From: Planctomycetota bacterium
Lineage (GTDB): Bacteria > Planctomycetota > Planctomycetia > Gemmatales > Gemmataceae
DNA length: 64,000 bases
Reading direction: 5' to 3'
Assembly: GCA_021781415.1 (NCBI GenBank)
Contig: JAJXWW010000214.1
Span: 1-64,000, forward strand
A program made the position numbers and the translations under genes. Shown piece after piece: positions 7,829-16,216 of this stretch; positions within the stretch are counted from its first letter, which is position 1; each line of letters starts with the position of its first letter. The notes under the pieces were generated by a model that did no database searches, was not told the DNA's origin, and saw nothing but the letters and a program-made list of their open reading frames with translations.

Positions 7829-8626
7829 GAGGTAATCCATGAAGCGTGCAACCCAAGCCACCGCGACGAACCACGGCGATTCGCTTCGTCGGGGAAAGCC
7901 CGATCCGTTTCGTTTCGGTTGGCGTTATGTGCGGCAACTTGGAGCCGATGGCCGCGAAGCGTGTGTGCGTGTGCCTCTCAGCCTCGACGACGTGCTGCAT
8001 CCGCAGGAGGGCGATCACATTCCTGAGAACAGCCAACAAGAGCAGGATTGCACCTACTTGGCCAGCGTCTTGCGTTATCGCTTGGCCGGCAATCCGCACG
8101 CTGTCGTCCTCCGCGACTGCCTCGTCAATTGGGGCGTTCGGGGGCTCCGCAATCATTCTCCGGACATCAGCGTCTTCGACAATATCGCCGACCGGAAGCG
8201 TGTCTGGAAAACCTTTTCGGTCGTCAAGGAGAAGGCTCGTCCGTTGTTGGCGTTGGAGGTAGTGTCGCCGGATGCGCACGCCAAGCAAGCGCGAGACAAC
8301 GACGTGTTGACGAAGGTGACGGAGTATTATCGCGCTGGTGTTCCGTTGTATGTGGTTGTGGATCAGGAGCGTGTGGATGGTCCACGTCGTTTGTTGGCGT
8401 ATGTGCGTGGTGCGACGGGATTCGAGCCGTTGGTGTTGGACGATCGTGGTCGCGTATTGTTGGTGTCGTTGGGTCTGCGTCTTGGTTTGCGGGACGAGCG
8501 TGTGGTTTGTTGGGACGCGGCAACGGACGAGGAGATTGGCGATCTGACCCAGGCCATGCAAGAGCTACACAAGACCGAGGCGGCGCTTTCGGTCGAGGCA
8601 CAAGCACGCCACGAAGCCGAAGCGGC
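7829..8626 (+). repeat. Tandem duplication, copy 2 (798 bp, identical to 6853-7650)
   Basis: Direct repeat of 6853-7650 with no mismatch seen. About 178 bases of non-repeated sequence separate the copies: the end of gene A and a 43-base spacer. No target-site duplication, terminal inverted repeat or transposase flanks it, so the origin looks like simple unequal recombination. Confidence 0.95.
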
Positions 8627-8687
8627 ATTGGCCATCGCGCTCCAACGCCTCCGCGAATTGGAGGCGAAGGAGAAACAGGATGAATGA
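7839..8687 (+). CDS. Uma2-family nuclease-like protein, copy B (short tail)
   Basis: 282 residues, identical to copy A over the first ~262 residues, including the Uma2 core (NHSPDISVF, LLALEVVSP, Lys in the next helix) and the ribosome-binding site. It differs only at the end: one 14-residue coiled-coil unit instead of three, then ALAIALQRLRELEAKEKQDE against ALAVALQRLHELEARAKKDE in copy A. The conserved heptad-like end after a variable number of units suggests the tail length can change while the final helix is kept. Likely the same function as copy A. Confidence 0.85.
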   Translation: MKRATQATATNHGDSLRRGKPDPFRFGWRYVRQLGADGREACVRVPLSLDDVLHPQEGDHIPENSQQEQDCTYLASVLRYRLAGNPHAVVLRDCLVNWGVRGLRNHSPDISVFDNIADRKRVWKTFSVVKEKARPLLALEVVSPDAHAKQARDNDVLTKVTEYYRAGVPLYVVVDQERVDGPRRLLAYVRGATGFEPLVLDDRGRVLLVSLGLRLGLRDERVVCWDAATDEEIGDLTQAMQELHKTEAALSVEAQARHEAEAALAIALQRLRELEAKEKQDE

Positions 8688-8791
8688 CGAAGACGACGAC
8701 GAAGGAAGCTTATTGAGTTCGAGTTAATCGATTCAGCGTGCATCTCGAACCAACGGGACAAACAACGTCGACTCGACTCCTCACGAATAAA

Positions 8792-10129
8792 TTAGGAGAC
8801 AATCAAGGTGTACGGCGACGAACGATCTACTTGTCGTCGGCACAATTCCGGTAGTTCCTCTTCATTTTTAAGATGTCTAATATCTCTTATTCCTTCGGAG
8901 ACGAGCCGGCCGTAGGCTTGTTCGAGCGTGGCGTCATCGAGCAAGATCAGCACTGCGGTGACCGCCATTCCTCCCCGGCTCAGAGTGCCCAAGCAAATTG
9001 CCGTTTCCACGGAGACCGTCGACAACACGGCGAGAACGGTCGCATCGCGCGGCAGACGCACGATGCTTTCCGTCACTAGCTCGGCGAATGTCAAACCGTC
9101 GGTTAGCTCGACGCGCGCCAGCGTTTCGCGGATGCGCTGCAGTTGCTCGACGCCGCGGCGCGTCTCGACGAGCAACGGTTGCAGCCGTTCGTTCTTTTCG
9201 CTCAAGGCGGCGCTGCGGCGCGCTCCTTGCCGGGTGCGGGGATCGTGTTCCCATCCCTCGAATTGAATGCGATCGACTGCATCGCGGCCATTGGTTGCCA
9301 GACCGATTTGTTGACCCATCTCGTAGACGGCGTTGGCCAAGGAGACTGCGGTTGTCACCGCCAATTCCGAGCGAAACGGTTCTCCCTGAGTAGGATAGCC
9401 GTCGATATGAAAATCGAGCAGAATCGTCGCGCCGGAAAGGGTGGATGGCTCGTGAATTTTGCTGTGCAGCGCGCCCGTCCGGGCAGTGGCGCGCCAGTGA
9501 ACGCGATTGAGCGGATCGCCGGCTTCGTAGGGACGGACGCCGGCGATGCGCGTCGGATCTTCGTACAAGCGATGGCTCATTCGGACATCGCCGATGGGCC
9601 GGCGCGAGGCGACATCGTAGCCCAACAGCGGGACGATGCGCGGGTAGACCAAGAGGAACACCGGCTCGGTCAACACGCGGAATCGACGATGAAGCCCGAA
9701 CAAATCGCCGCTCTCCAAAGTCAGCGGGCCGATCTGGAAGTAGCCGCGCATGAGACATTCGATCTGATATTTCATCTCCAGGGTCGCGCCGCCGCGGAGC
9801 ATGGCGATTTGGAGTCGTTTGCCTTTGATCTTCAGGCGTGGGAAACGCTGTCCCCTGGAGTATTGCGGCAGCAGGTCTTCGGCCAAGACCCACGGCACGG
9901 GCAAGCCGCCTTCATTGACAATGGACAACTTCACCGAAACGCGGTCGCCTATATCCGCTGTGAACTGCTTGCAATCGCGCGTCGCCGACAAACCGCCGAT
10001 CCACGAACGGGCAAGCCAACGACTGAGCAACAGCAGGCCGAGCAAAACGTACACGACATAGGCGAGCAGACTCGACTCCAAGAGCAATGCCGCCAGCAGC
10101 AACAAGAGTACGCCGACAAACCACTTCAT
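8792..10129 (-). CDS. DUF58-domain membrane protein
   Basis: 445 residues. Two hydrophobic segments lie at residues ~2-45, then an Ig-like region, then the DUF58 core: RIAGVRPYEAGDPLNRVHWRATARTGALHSKIHEP, which is the family signature, and a vWA-like C-terminal domain (TILLDFHIDG, ATVLAVLSTVS). The ATG at 10129 (MKWFVGVLLL) is preferred; the longer frame begins with TTG. It lies 166 bases after the MoxR ATPase on the same strand. MoxR/DUF58 pairs are widespread and thought to act as chaperone-like systems that mature or activate membrane complexes; the client here is unknown. Confidence 0.88.
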   Translation of the reverse strand: MKWFVGVLLLLLAALLLESSLLAYVVYVLLGLLLLSRWLARSWIGGLSATRDCKQFTADIGDRVSVKLSIVNEGGLPVPWVLAEDLLPQYSRGQRFPRLKIKGKRLQIAMLRGGATLEMKYQIECLMRGYFQIGPLTLESGDLFGLHRRFRVLTEPVFLLVYPRIVPLLGYDVASRRPIGDVRMSHRLYEDPTRIAGVRPYEAGDPLNRVHWRATARTGALHSKIHEPSTLSGATILLDFHIDGYPTQGEPFRSELAVTTAVSLANAVYEMGQQIGLATNGRDAVDRIQFEGWEHDPRTRQGARRSAALSEKNERLQPLLVETRRGVEQLQRIRETLARVELTDGLTFAELVTESIVRLPRDATVLAVLSTVSVETAICLGTLSRGGMAVTAVLILLDDATLEQAYGRLVSEGIRDIRHLKNEEELPELCRRQVDRSSPYTLIVS

Positions 10130-10295
10130 AAGAAATCCGATCGTTCGGCATGGAATGCACAACCAAGAGACAAAAGCATAAACGCACGAAGAGAATCGGA
10201 ATTATGCAGATGCCAGGATGGGATATATCCGATCTTTATTATAGATCCATTGCTTTTATCCCGTATTTCGTTGGTCCCCGTCGATAAATCTACAT

Positions 10296-11306
10296 CTACT
10301 CGTCGGCGAACACGTCTTTGCGATCGTCGTCGCGGTGCGAGGGTACGGGAACGCGGACATCGCCGACGATTTCGTGCAACAGGGCCGCCGGAGTCACTTT
10401 ACGCAGGCGGCTCTCCGGTCGAAGGATAAGGCGATGGGCCAAGACGGGCTGAACCATGCGTTTGACGTCGTCGGGTAGGACGAAGTTGCGGTTCTGGATC
10501 GCCGCCGCCGCTTGCGCCGTGCGGAAAAGGGCTATCGAAGCACGCGGACTGCCGCCGAGTTGAATGTCGTCGTGCGTGCGCGTCCCTTGCACAATTTCCA
10601 GGATATAGCGACGAATTTTATCGTCGACATGGACTTCGCGGATCGCTTCTTGACAGGCGAGGATTTCCGCCGCGCTCACAACCGCGTTCAATTCGTCGAT
10701 GGGATGACCGAGTTGCATTCGTTGCAACATCTTCCCTTCTTCTTCCAAAGACGGATAGCCGAGGCTCAGACGGACCAGAAAGCGATCGAGTTGCGCTTCG
10801 GGTAGGGGAAAGGTGCCTTCGTGATCGACGGGGTTCTGGGTGGCGAGGACGAGGAACGGCGGTTTGAGGTTATAGGTTTGGCCATCGACGGTGACGCGGC
10901 GTTCGGCCATCGCTTCGAGCAACGCCGACTGGGTGCGCGGCGTGGTGCGATTGATTTCATCGGCCAATAGGGTTTGAGCGAAGATGGGACCGGGACGAAA
11001 CTCGAACTCGGCGGTCTTCTGATTGAAGATCGAGACGCCGGTAACATCGGTCGGCAAGAGATCGGGAGTGCATTGCAATCGTTTGAAAGTGCAGCCGACG
11101 CTTTTGGCGAGGGCGCGGGCGAGCATGGTTTTGGCGACGCCGGGCACGTCTTCGAGAAGGATGTGTCCCTCGCAGAAATATGCCGCCAAGGCCAAAGTGA
11201 TCTGTTGGCGTTTGCCGAGAATGACTTTTTCGATGTTGGCGAGTATTTTCTGAGCGGTGCCGGCCACATCGACGGAAAGACGACGCGCTTCAGCGGAGCC
11301 GGACAT
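10296..11306 (-). CDS. MoxR-family AAA+ ATPase
   Basis: 336 residues. The Walker A segment is [20 protein letters not shown] (about residues 51-70), Walker B is [22 protein letters not shown], and sensor 1 is [23 protein letters not shown], all typical of MoxR proteins. A C-terminal lid domain carries [18 protein letters not shown]. The ATG at 11306 has CAGGAG upstream. It is the partner of the DUF58 gene downstream; together they form the usual two-gene core of a MoxR system. No vWA or transglutaminase gene follows, so the operon is minimal. Confidence 0.93.
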   Translation of the reverse strand: MSGSAEARRLSVDVAGTAQKILANIEKVILGKRQQITLALAAYFCEGHILLEDVPGVAKTMLARALAKSVGCTFKRLQCTPDLLPTDVTGVSIFNQKTAEFEFRPGPIFAQTLLADEINRTTPRTQSALLEAMAERRVTVDGQTYNLKPPFLVLATQNPVDHEGTFPLPEAQLDRFLVRLSLGYPSLEEEGKMLQRMQLGHPIDELNAVVSAAEILACQEAIREVHVDDKIRRYILEIVQGTRTHDDIQLGGSPRASIALFRTAQAAAAIQNRNFVLPDDVKRMVQPVLAHRLILRPESRLRKVTPAALLHEIVGDVRVPVPSHRDDDRKDVFADE

Positions 11307-11320
11307 GGTGCGTTCTCCTG

Positions 11321-11382
11321 TTTAGTCGAGGCGGGGAATGGAGCGCGGGCAGTCCCGCGCTGCATTCCCCGCCTCGACTAAA
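11321..11382. repeat. 62-bp near-perfect palindrome between endonuclease III-like and moxR genes
   Basis: The outer arms TTTAGTCGAGGCGGGGAATG (11321-11340) and its exact reverse complement (11363-11382) enclose an inner stem AGCGCGGG / CCCGCGCT around a CAGT loop; only one G-G pair is unmatched. It sits 12 bases after the endonuclease III-like stop and ends 14 bases before the moxR start. No T-run follows on the minus strand, so it is not a typical Rho-independent terminator. It could act as an mRNA stabiliser, a bidirectional stop, or a REP-like element. Confidence 0.9.
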
Positions 11383-11394
11383 CGACCGCGCGAT

Positions 11395-12108
11395 TCAGCG
11401 TGGCTTGGTGCGATGGGCGCGAGAAGAGACGAGCGCTTCCACACCGTTTTCCTGAGCGTAGGCGCACTCCTCGGCGAGAGGACACGACGAACATTGTGGA
11501 TGTTCTTCCCAACAATACTCGCCGGCGATGGTGCTGATCCCGTCCGTGAACAGCGCGCCTTTGGCCTTGGGGATCAGATGCTCCAGACTGGCGCGGGCTT
11601 CGGCGTCCTCTTGTTCGTTTTCGACGAGTCCCAGACGGCGGGCGCAGCGCAAGGTCGGCGGATCGACCGGGATGGCGTGTCCGCCCAGCGAGCGCTGAAC
11701 CGCCCACGAGACGACGTAATCGTTGGCAGCCTGATAGCGCGCCAGTTTTTTCGCCGCTTGCTTGAGTCCATCCTTTTGTAACTTGTCGAGATCGAAGCTG
11801 AATTGAACCTCGAAGACTTCTTGCAGAAAAGCGATCAGTCGTTGCGAACGCAACTCGGCGTCGCTCATGCCGTCGAAGGCTTCCTCCAACTCGCGCAGAG
11901 AACTGACGCGGATCTCGTTCCAGTCGAAGAACTTCTCGCACAGAAAACGATACGCTTCGTCGGCCTGTTCGCGGGTGGCGTTTTCGCGGCACACGCCGTA
12001 GATGAATTGTTCCAAGACGGGTCGCGTGTCTCCATCCAGTTCCACCGAATTCTTGGCGGTGCCGAATAGATGAGTGAGCAAACGCTGTTTGTTAATGGTC
12101 GTCGCCAT
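11395..12108 (-). CDS. Endonuclease III-like iron-sulfur protein lacking the HhH catalytic lysine
   Basis: 237 residues. The C-terminal part carries CWEEHPQCSSCPLAEEC, that is C-x6-C-x2-C-x5-C, exactly the [4Fe-4S] spacing of endonuclease III/MutY. The stretch IPVDPPTLRCARRLGLVE matches the VDTHIxRVxxRLG segment with the conserved Asp. The preceding helix-hairpin-helix, normally LPGVGxKTA with the catalytic Lys, reads LARYQAANDYVVSW, so the GVG hairpin is lost and the Lys position is Gln. The start MATTINKQRL at 12108 is favoured, with AAGGAG 14 bases upstream. It is the last gene after nusA-infB-ylxP-rbfA, 110 bases behind rbfA. Probably a structural or DNA-binding relative rather than a glycosylase; annotated by family only. 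Confidence 0.75.
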   Translation of the reverse strand: MATTINKQRLLTHLFGTAKNSVELDGDTRPVLEQFIYGVCRENATREQADEAYRFLCEKFFDWNEIRVSSLRELEEAFDGMSDAELRSQRLIAFLQEVFEVQFSFDLDKLQKDGLKQAAKKLARYQAANDYVVSWAVQRSLGGHAIPVDPPTLRCARRLGLVENEQEDAEARASLEHLIPKAKGALFTDGISTIAGEYCWEEHPQCSSCPLAEECAYAQENGVEALVSSRAHRTKPR

Positions 12109-12218
12109 GATTGTGTCAATCACTCCTTGAATGGGATGGCGCAAGTAAAGTCCGAAGCACGAAGCATTCCATGCGAAACAATGTTTCCGTTCGCACACTG
12201 CTCTTTGTGCCTCGAACT

Positions 12219-12653
12219 CTATGGGTTGTCGGCGTCTTCTTCCACCGATCCGTCGGAGGAAACGGACGCCGGCGTTTGGTCGGCATTTGGCTCGGCCGGC
12301 GGCGGGGCCGACTCGGCGAGAGCCTCGTTGATGAGGCGCGTCATTTCGATGCTGCGCTTCACGCCCGCATCTAACACGAAGTGCAGGGTGGGTGTGAAGC
12401 GCGTCTGGAGACGTCGGGCGACCTTCGATTGAACGAACCCCGCGGCATGACGCAAGCCGCGCAGGGTCAACTGCTGCTCTTTGTCCGTGCCCATTACCGA
12501 GACGTACACCTTGGCGTGTTGCAAGTCGCCGGACACCTCGGCGCGCGTGACGGTGACCCGTTTCACGCGCGGATCCTGCAATTCGTAGAGGATGGTCTCG
12601 CTGGCGACTTCGCGGATGGCTTCGGCGACGCGCGCCAGTCGGTAAGTTTTCAT
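12219..12653 (-). CDS. rbfA: Ribosome-binding factor A
   Basis: 144 residues. The KH-like fold is recognisable from VAEAIREVASETILYELQDPRVKRVTVTRAEVSGDLQHAKVYVSVMG and the RRLQTRFTPTLHFVLDAGVKRSIEMTRLINEAL end. RbfA binds the 30S subunit and helps 16S rRNA 5'-end maturation, especially in the cold. A Glu/Ala/Pro-rich tail of ~25 residues extends beyond the usual end. The start MKTYRLARV at 12653 lies 4 bases after the ylxP stop. Position after infB and ylxP is the classical order. Confidence 0.93.
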   Translation of the reverse strand: MKTYRLARVAEAIREVASETILYELQDPRVKRVTVTRAEVSGDLQHAKVYVSVMGTDKEQQLTLRGLRHAAGFVQSKVARRLQTRFTPTLHFVLDAGVKRSIEMTRLINEALAESAPPPAEPNADQTPASVSSDGSVEEDADNP

Positions 12654-12657
12654 GTTG

Positions 12658-12936
12658 CTATACGTCCATTTCGCAATCGAGCCATTCCGCCACCGGATGG
12701 CCGCGCAAGGCAACGACGATCCGCTCGAACGTCGAACGAACGTGCTTCGCTTCGTTGCCCACCATCGCCATACCCAGAACAATGAGTTGGCGATGATCGA
12801 GAGCCTCGACCTCGGCTACCGATACATTAAAAGCATTGCGCAGGCGATCCACAATGCTTCGCACCACTTGGCGCTTGTCCTTCAAGCTGCGCGACTCTCG
12901 CGCCAGCAGCCGCACTCGAAGAGAGCCAACAATCAT
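12658..12936 (-). CDS. ylxP: DUF503/YlxP-like protein
   Basis: 92 residues, the normal YlxP length. MIVGSLRVRLLARESRSLKDKRQVVRSIVDRLRNAFNVSVAEVEALDHRQLIVLGMAMVGNE matches the family start (VGxLxVxLxxxxSLKxKR) and middle. The ATG at 12936 is chosen by homology; a longer frame reaches MDGQTLPHSADET at 12975, only 20 bases after the infB stop, and cannot be excluded. YlxP is a small protein of unclear function encoded between infB and rbfA in many bacteria, possibly in ribosome assembly. Confidence 0.85.
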   Translation of the reverse strand: MIVGSLRVRLLARESRSLKDKRQVVRSIVDRLRNAFNVSVAEVEALDHRQLIVLGMAMVGNEAKHVRSTFERIVVALRGHPVAEWLDCEMDV

Positions 12937-12994
12937 CGTCTCGTCCGCCGAATGCGGCAAGGTCTGTCCGTCCATGCCCCGTACCACTGCGTCC

Positions 12995-15946
12995 TTAACG
13001 ATCGAGGGTACGTTGCACGTGATCGACGCGGTACGCCTCAATCACGTCGTCCACTTTGATGTCGTCGTAGCCGTTGATTTTGATGCCGCATTCAAATCCT
13101 TCGCGCACTTCGCGCACGTCTTCTTTGAATCGTTTGAGCGATTCCAAGCCGACGCTGCGATCCGCCGGTGGGTAGACGACAACGCCGCTGCGAATGACAC
13201 GAACCTTGGAAGAGCGTTCGATGGTTCCTTGCGTGACATAGCAGCCAGCGATGGTTCCGACGCGGCTGATCTTGAAGGTCTCGCGGACGACGGCGCGTCC
13301 CAAATGCACGATTTCTTCGCGCGGTTTGAGTTTGCCTTCCAGCGCGGAGCGGATATCGTCGGTTAGATTGTAGATGATGTTGTACTGCCGCAACTGCACG
13401 CCGCGCTCCTCGGCAAGAGCCTGAGCGCGGTCGTCGGGCACGACGTTGAAACCGACGATGATGGTGTCGAGGGGCGAGGTCAACGCGAGTTGCACGTCGC
13501 TCTCGGTAATGCCTCCGACGGCCGCATGGAGTACGCGCACCCGCACTTCCTCGTGGTGCAGCTTTTCCAATTCCTTGCGGATCGCCTCGATCGAGCCTCG
13601 AAAATCGGCCTTGAGAATGACCTTCAATTCGGCGATTTTGGCGTGGGTGATGTCCTCCAAGCGCATCGCTTCGCGGCGCGTGACGTTGGCCTCGCGCAGT
13701 TTGTCGCTGCGTTTCTCGGCGATTTCGTGAGCCATCGTCACTTCCGGCACGACCATGAAGGGATCGTCGGCATTGGGCACTTGGTCGAGACCGGTTATGC
13801 GCACGGGAACACTCGGACCGGCTTCCTCAATGTGGCGGCCGAGATCGTCGTACATGGCGCGAACGCGGCCGAAGCTGGGACCGCAGACGATGGCGTCGCC
13901 GCGCCGCAGCGTGCCTTCGCGCACCAGCAGGGTGGCGTGTACGCCTTCTTCTTCGCTTACGTTGGCCTCCAAACAGACCCCGCTCCCCGGCTTCTTCGGA
14001 TTGGCTTTGAGTTCCTTCAACTCGGCCACCACCGAGAGCGTTTCCAAAAGATCGTCGATACCTTTACCCGTGGCAGCGCTGGTTTGCACGAACGGCACGT
14101 CGCCGCCCATGTTATCGGGAATGAGTTCCAGGCCATACAACTGTTGTTCGGTCTTGCGCAGGTTGGCGTTGGGCAGATCGACTTTGTTGATGGCGACGAC
14201 GATGGAAACGCCGGATGCCTTGGCGTGACTGATGGCTTCTTCGGTTTGCGGCATCACGCCGTCGTCGGCGGCGACGACAATGACGGCGATGTCCGTGACG
14301 TGTGCGCCGCGGGCGCGCATCTTGGTGAACGCCTCGTGGCCGGGTGTATCGAGGAAGGTAATCGGCTTGCCGTCGCGTTCCACGCGCCAGGCTCGGATGA
14401 CTTGGGTGATGCCGCCCGCTTCGGTGCTTGCCACGTTGCTGTGGCGAATGCGATCGAGCAGCGATGTTTTGCCGTGATCGACATGCCCCATGATGGTGAC
14501 GATCGGAGCGCGTGGAACGACATCTTCGGGGTTATCCGGCACTTGGCTTTGGGCCAACATCTGCTCTTCGGCGTCGGCTTGCTTTTTCACGTCGAGTTCG
14601 CAGCCGAACTCAAGGGCGATGGCTTCCGAGACTTCCGGTTCGAGGAGGGCGTTAATCGTCACGAGATAACCCTGGCTCATCAGTTTGCCGATGAGATCGG
14701 TCGAACGCACCCCGATGGCTTCCGACAACGAGCGGACGGTAATCGGCATCGCGATGGGCACCTTGCCTTTGCGGGGCATGGTGGGTTGCTGTTTCAGCAA
14801 TTTCTGCCGCAAGCCGGGACGGCGGTGTCGGCGATGCCGTTCGGTCTCCTCTTCGAGCAAGGCGACGCCGCCTCTTTTAACATCGATCGGCTCGTTGGTC
14901 TTCTTACGCGCCGTCTGGCGAGCATTTCGCAATTGGTGGCGTTCGTCGCGGCCGGCGACACCGGGCACGCCGCGGCGATGCGGCTTCTTCGCGCCCGGAC
15001 GATCCTCATCTTCTTCGACCTCCGTGATCTCTTCCGGGGTGGTTCCAACCTTGTAGTTGGGTTGTTTCTCCAAGGCGCGATGAATGTCTTCGATTCGGAT
15101 CTGACCGTCGCCCGCGCGGCTAACCAACTCCGCCGGGATTTCAGCGAGTTTCTTGGGACCGGCGGGCACGACGGGCTTTTTCTCTTGAACGGGACCGCGT
15201 TGTTTCAGCGGTGGAGGAGCAACGGGCATGATGGGGCGCGGCCCCGAACGCCGCTCTTGCGGACGGCGCGGCCCGCCTCCACCCGAGCGATTGCCACCCA
15301 AGTCGCGGACGCGCGTCTGGGGGAGGTTCGGCACGGAAGGAACTCGCGGTGCTTCGGGAGAGGGCGGCGGAGTATCCGGACGCGGAGGAGCGGTGTCGCC
15401 CGAGCGCGTCGAGGGTATCGGTGGCGGCGGCGTCGGTCCCGGAGTCGGTTGTCGAGAAGGCGCGGGAGGTTCGACCGGCTTGGCTGCTGCCGCCGGCGGT
15501 ATCGCCTTCTCGGTAGGTTGCGGGGAGACACGAGGCGGCTCGGCACTTTTGGCTGCCGCAGGCGGAGGCAAGGTGGTAGGAGGCACAGAGGTTCCAGCGG
15601 AAGGAGAAGGGACACTAGGGACACTTGGATTAATGGGAGTCTCGGCGATCGGGGGCTTGCCAGCCGAACGTCCCAATTCTGGAGCGGGGCGCGGTTTGGT
15701 GTCCAGCACCGGAATCTTGCGATCGGCCGGAGGGACAACGGAACCGGTGGAGCGATGCGGCGTGGATGCCGAACCGCTTTTGTGCTTTTGCACGAGTTGC
15801 ACGACCTGATCGCGCACCTCATGCTCGATGGTGCTGAGCTGGCTTTTCACGTCAAAACCACTCTGACGCAGGAGAGCAACTAGATCTTTGCTCTCCATTC
15901 CCAGTTCGCGCGCCAACACAAAGATACGAATTTTCTCGTTTTGCAA
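12995..15946 (-). CDS. infB: Translation initiation factor IF-2
   Basis: 983 residues. An IF2_N domain ([21 protein letters not shown]) comes first, then a ~250-residue linker of Pro/Ala/Arg-rich low complexity, a second N-terminal module ([28 protein letters not shown]), the G domain and the C1-C2 domains. G1 is [10 protein letters not shown]3 DTPGHEAF, G4 NKVD and G5 SAATG. Switch I reads [13 protein letters not shown], where most bacteria have GGITQHIGAY. The start is a TTG at 15946, just before [16 protein letters not shown] lies 6 bases upstream; the ORF upstream of it has no family match. IF-2 places initiator tRNA on the ribosome in a GTP-dependent step. Confidence 0.96.
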   Translation of the reverse strand: MQNEKIRIFVLARELGMESKDLVALLRQSGFDVKSQLSTIEHEVRDQVVQLVQKHKSGSASTPHRSTGSVVPPADRKIPVLDTKPRPAPELGRSAGKPPIAETPINPSVPSVPSPSAGTSVPPTTLPPPAAAKSAEPPRVSPQPTEKAIPPAAAAKPVEPPAPSRQPTPGPTPPPPIPSTRSGDTAPPRPDTPPPSPEAPRVPSVPNLPQTRVRDLGGNRSGGGGPRRPQERRSGPRPIMPVAPPPLKQRGPVQEKKPVVPAGPKKLAEIPAELVSRAGDGQIRIEDIHRALEKQPNYKVGTTPEEITEVEEDEDRPGAKKPHRRGVPGVAGRDERHQLRNARQTARKKTNEPIDVKRGGVALLEEETERHRRHRRPGLRQKLLKQQPTMPRKGKVPIAMPITVRSLSEAIGVRSTDLIGKLMSQGYLVTINALLEPEVSEAIALEFGCELDVKKQADAEEQMLAQSQVPDNPEDVVPRAPIVTIMGHVDHGKTSLLDRIRHSNVASTEAGGITQVIRAWRVERDGKPITFLDTPGHEAFTKMRARGAHVTDIAVIVVAADDGVMPQTEEAISHAKASGVSIVVAINKVDLPNANLRKTEQQLYGLELIPDNMGGDVPFVQTSAATGKGIDDLLETLSVVAELKELKANPKKPGSGVCLEANVSEEEGVHATLLVREGTLRRGDAIVCGPSFGRVRAMYDDLGRHIEEAGPSVPVRITGLDQVPNADDPFMVVPEVTMAHEIAEKRSDKLREANVTRREAMRLEDITHAKIAELKVILKADFRGSIEAIRKELEKLHHEEVRVRVLHAAVGGITESDVQLALTSPLDTIIVGFNVVPDDRAQALAEERGVQLRQYNIIYNLTDDIRSALEGKLKPREEIVHLGRAVVRETFKISRVGTIAGCYVTQGTIERSSKVRVIRSGVVVYPPADRSVGLESLKRFKEDVREVREGFECGIKINGYDDIKVDDVIEAYRVDHVQRTLDR

Positions 15947-16102
15947 GCGGAACTCCCTGTGCGGACTATTCGGCCATACCCACTCCCCCCTCGCGGTTCG
16001 CCATCGTTCTTCCCTCACGTTTGAGAAGACGATGAATGGATGGAGCGTTCCATTGGCATCCTTGCTCGGTCATTCGAGTTTGCAATCCTCACCCACCGTG
16101 GA

Positions 16103-16131
16103 ATTATAGGATGCTATCCCCTCTATTCTAA
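16103..16131 (-). promoter_or_regulatory. Possible promoter upstream of infB
   Basis: The 270-base gap between nusA and infB is unusually long for this cluster. On the minus strand it contains a perfect TATAAT (plus-strand ATTATA at 16103-16108) with TTAGAA, a weak -35 match, 17 bases further upstream (16126-16131). It could give infB its own transcript. The support is motif-only. Confidence 0.3.
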
Positions 16132-16216
16132 CCAAATCCCGATTCGCTTCAATCGCGCTTTTCCGCGCGGGCAACATAAAAACATATCTCTCAAGACACC
16201 CGCTTCCAAAAAAGGC

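Noticed and set aside
7248-8561. A 437-residue minus-strand frame spanning both Uma2 copies
   Set aside because: Mirror image of the Uma2 genes; its repeat content comes only from the duplication.
6853-8626. Mobile element carrying Uma2 genes
   Set aside because: No terminal inverted repeats, target duplication or transposase; simple unequal recombination explains the repeat.
13490-15883. A 797-residue open frame on the plus strand
   Set aside because: It is antisense to infB, has no domain signature and reads as Arg/Gly/Ala-rich filler caused by GC-rich codons in the real gene.
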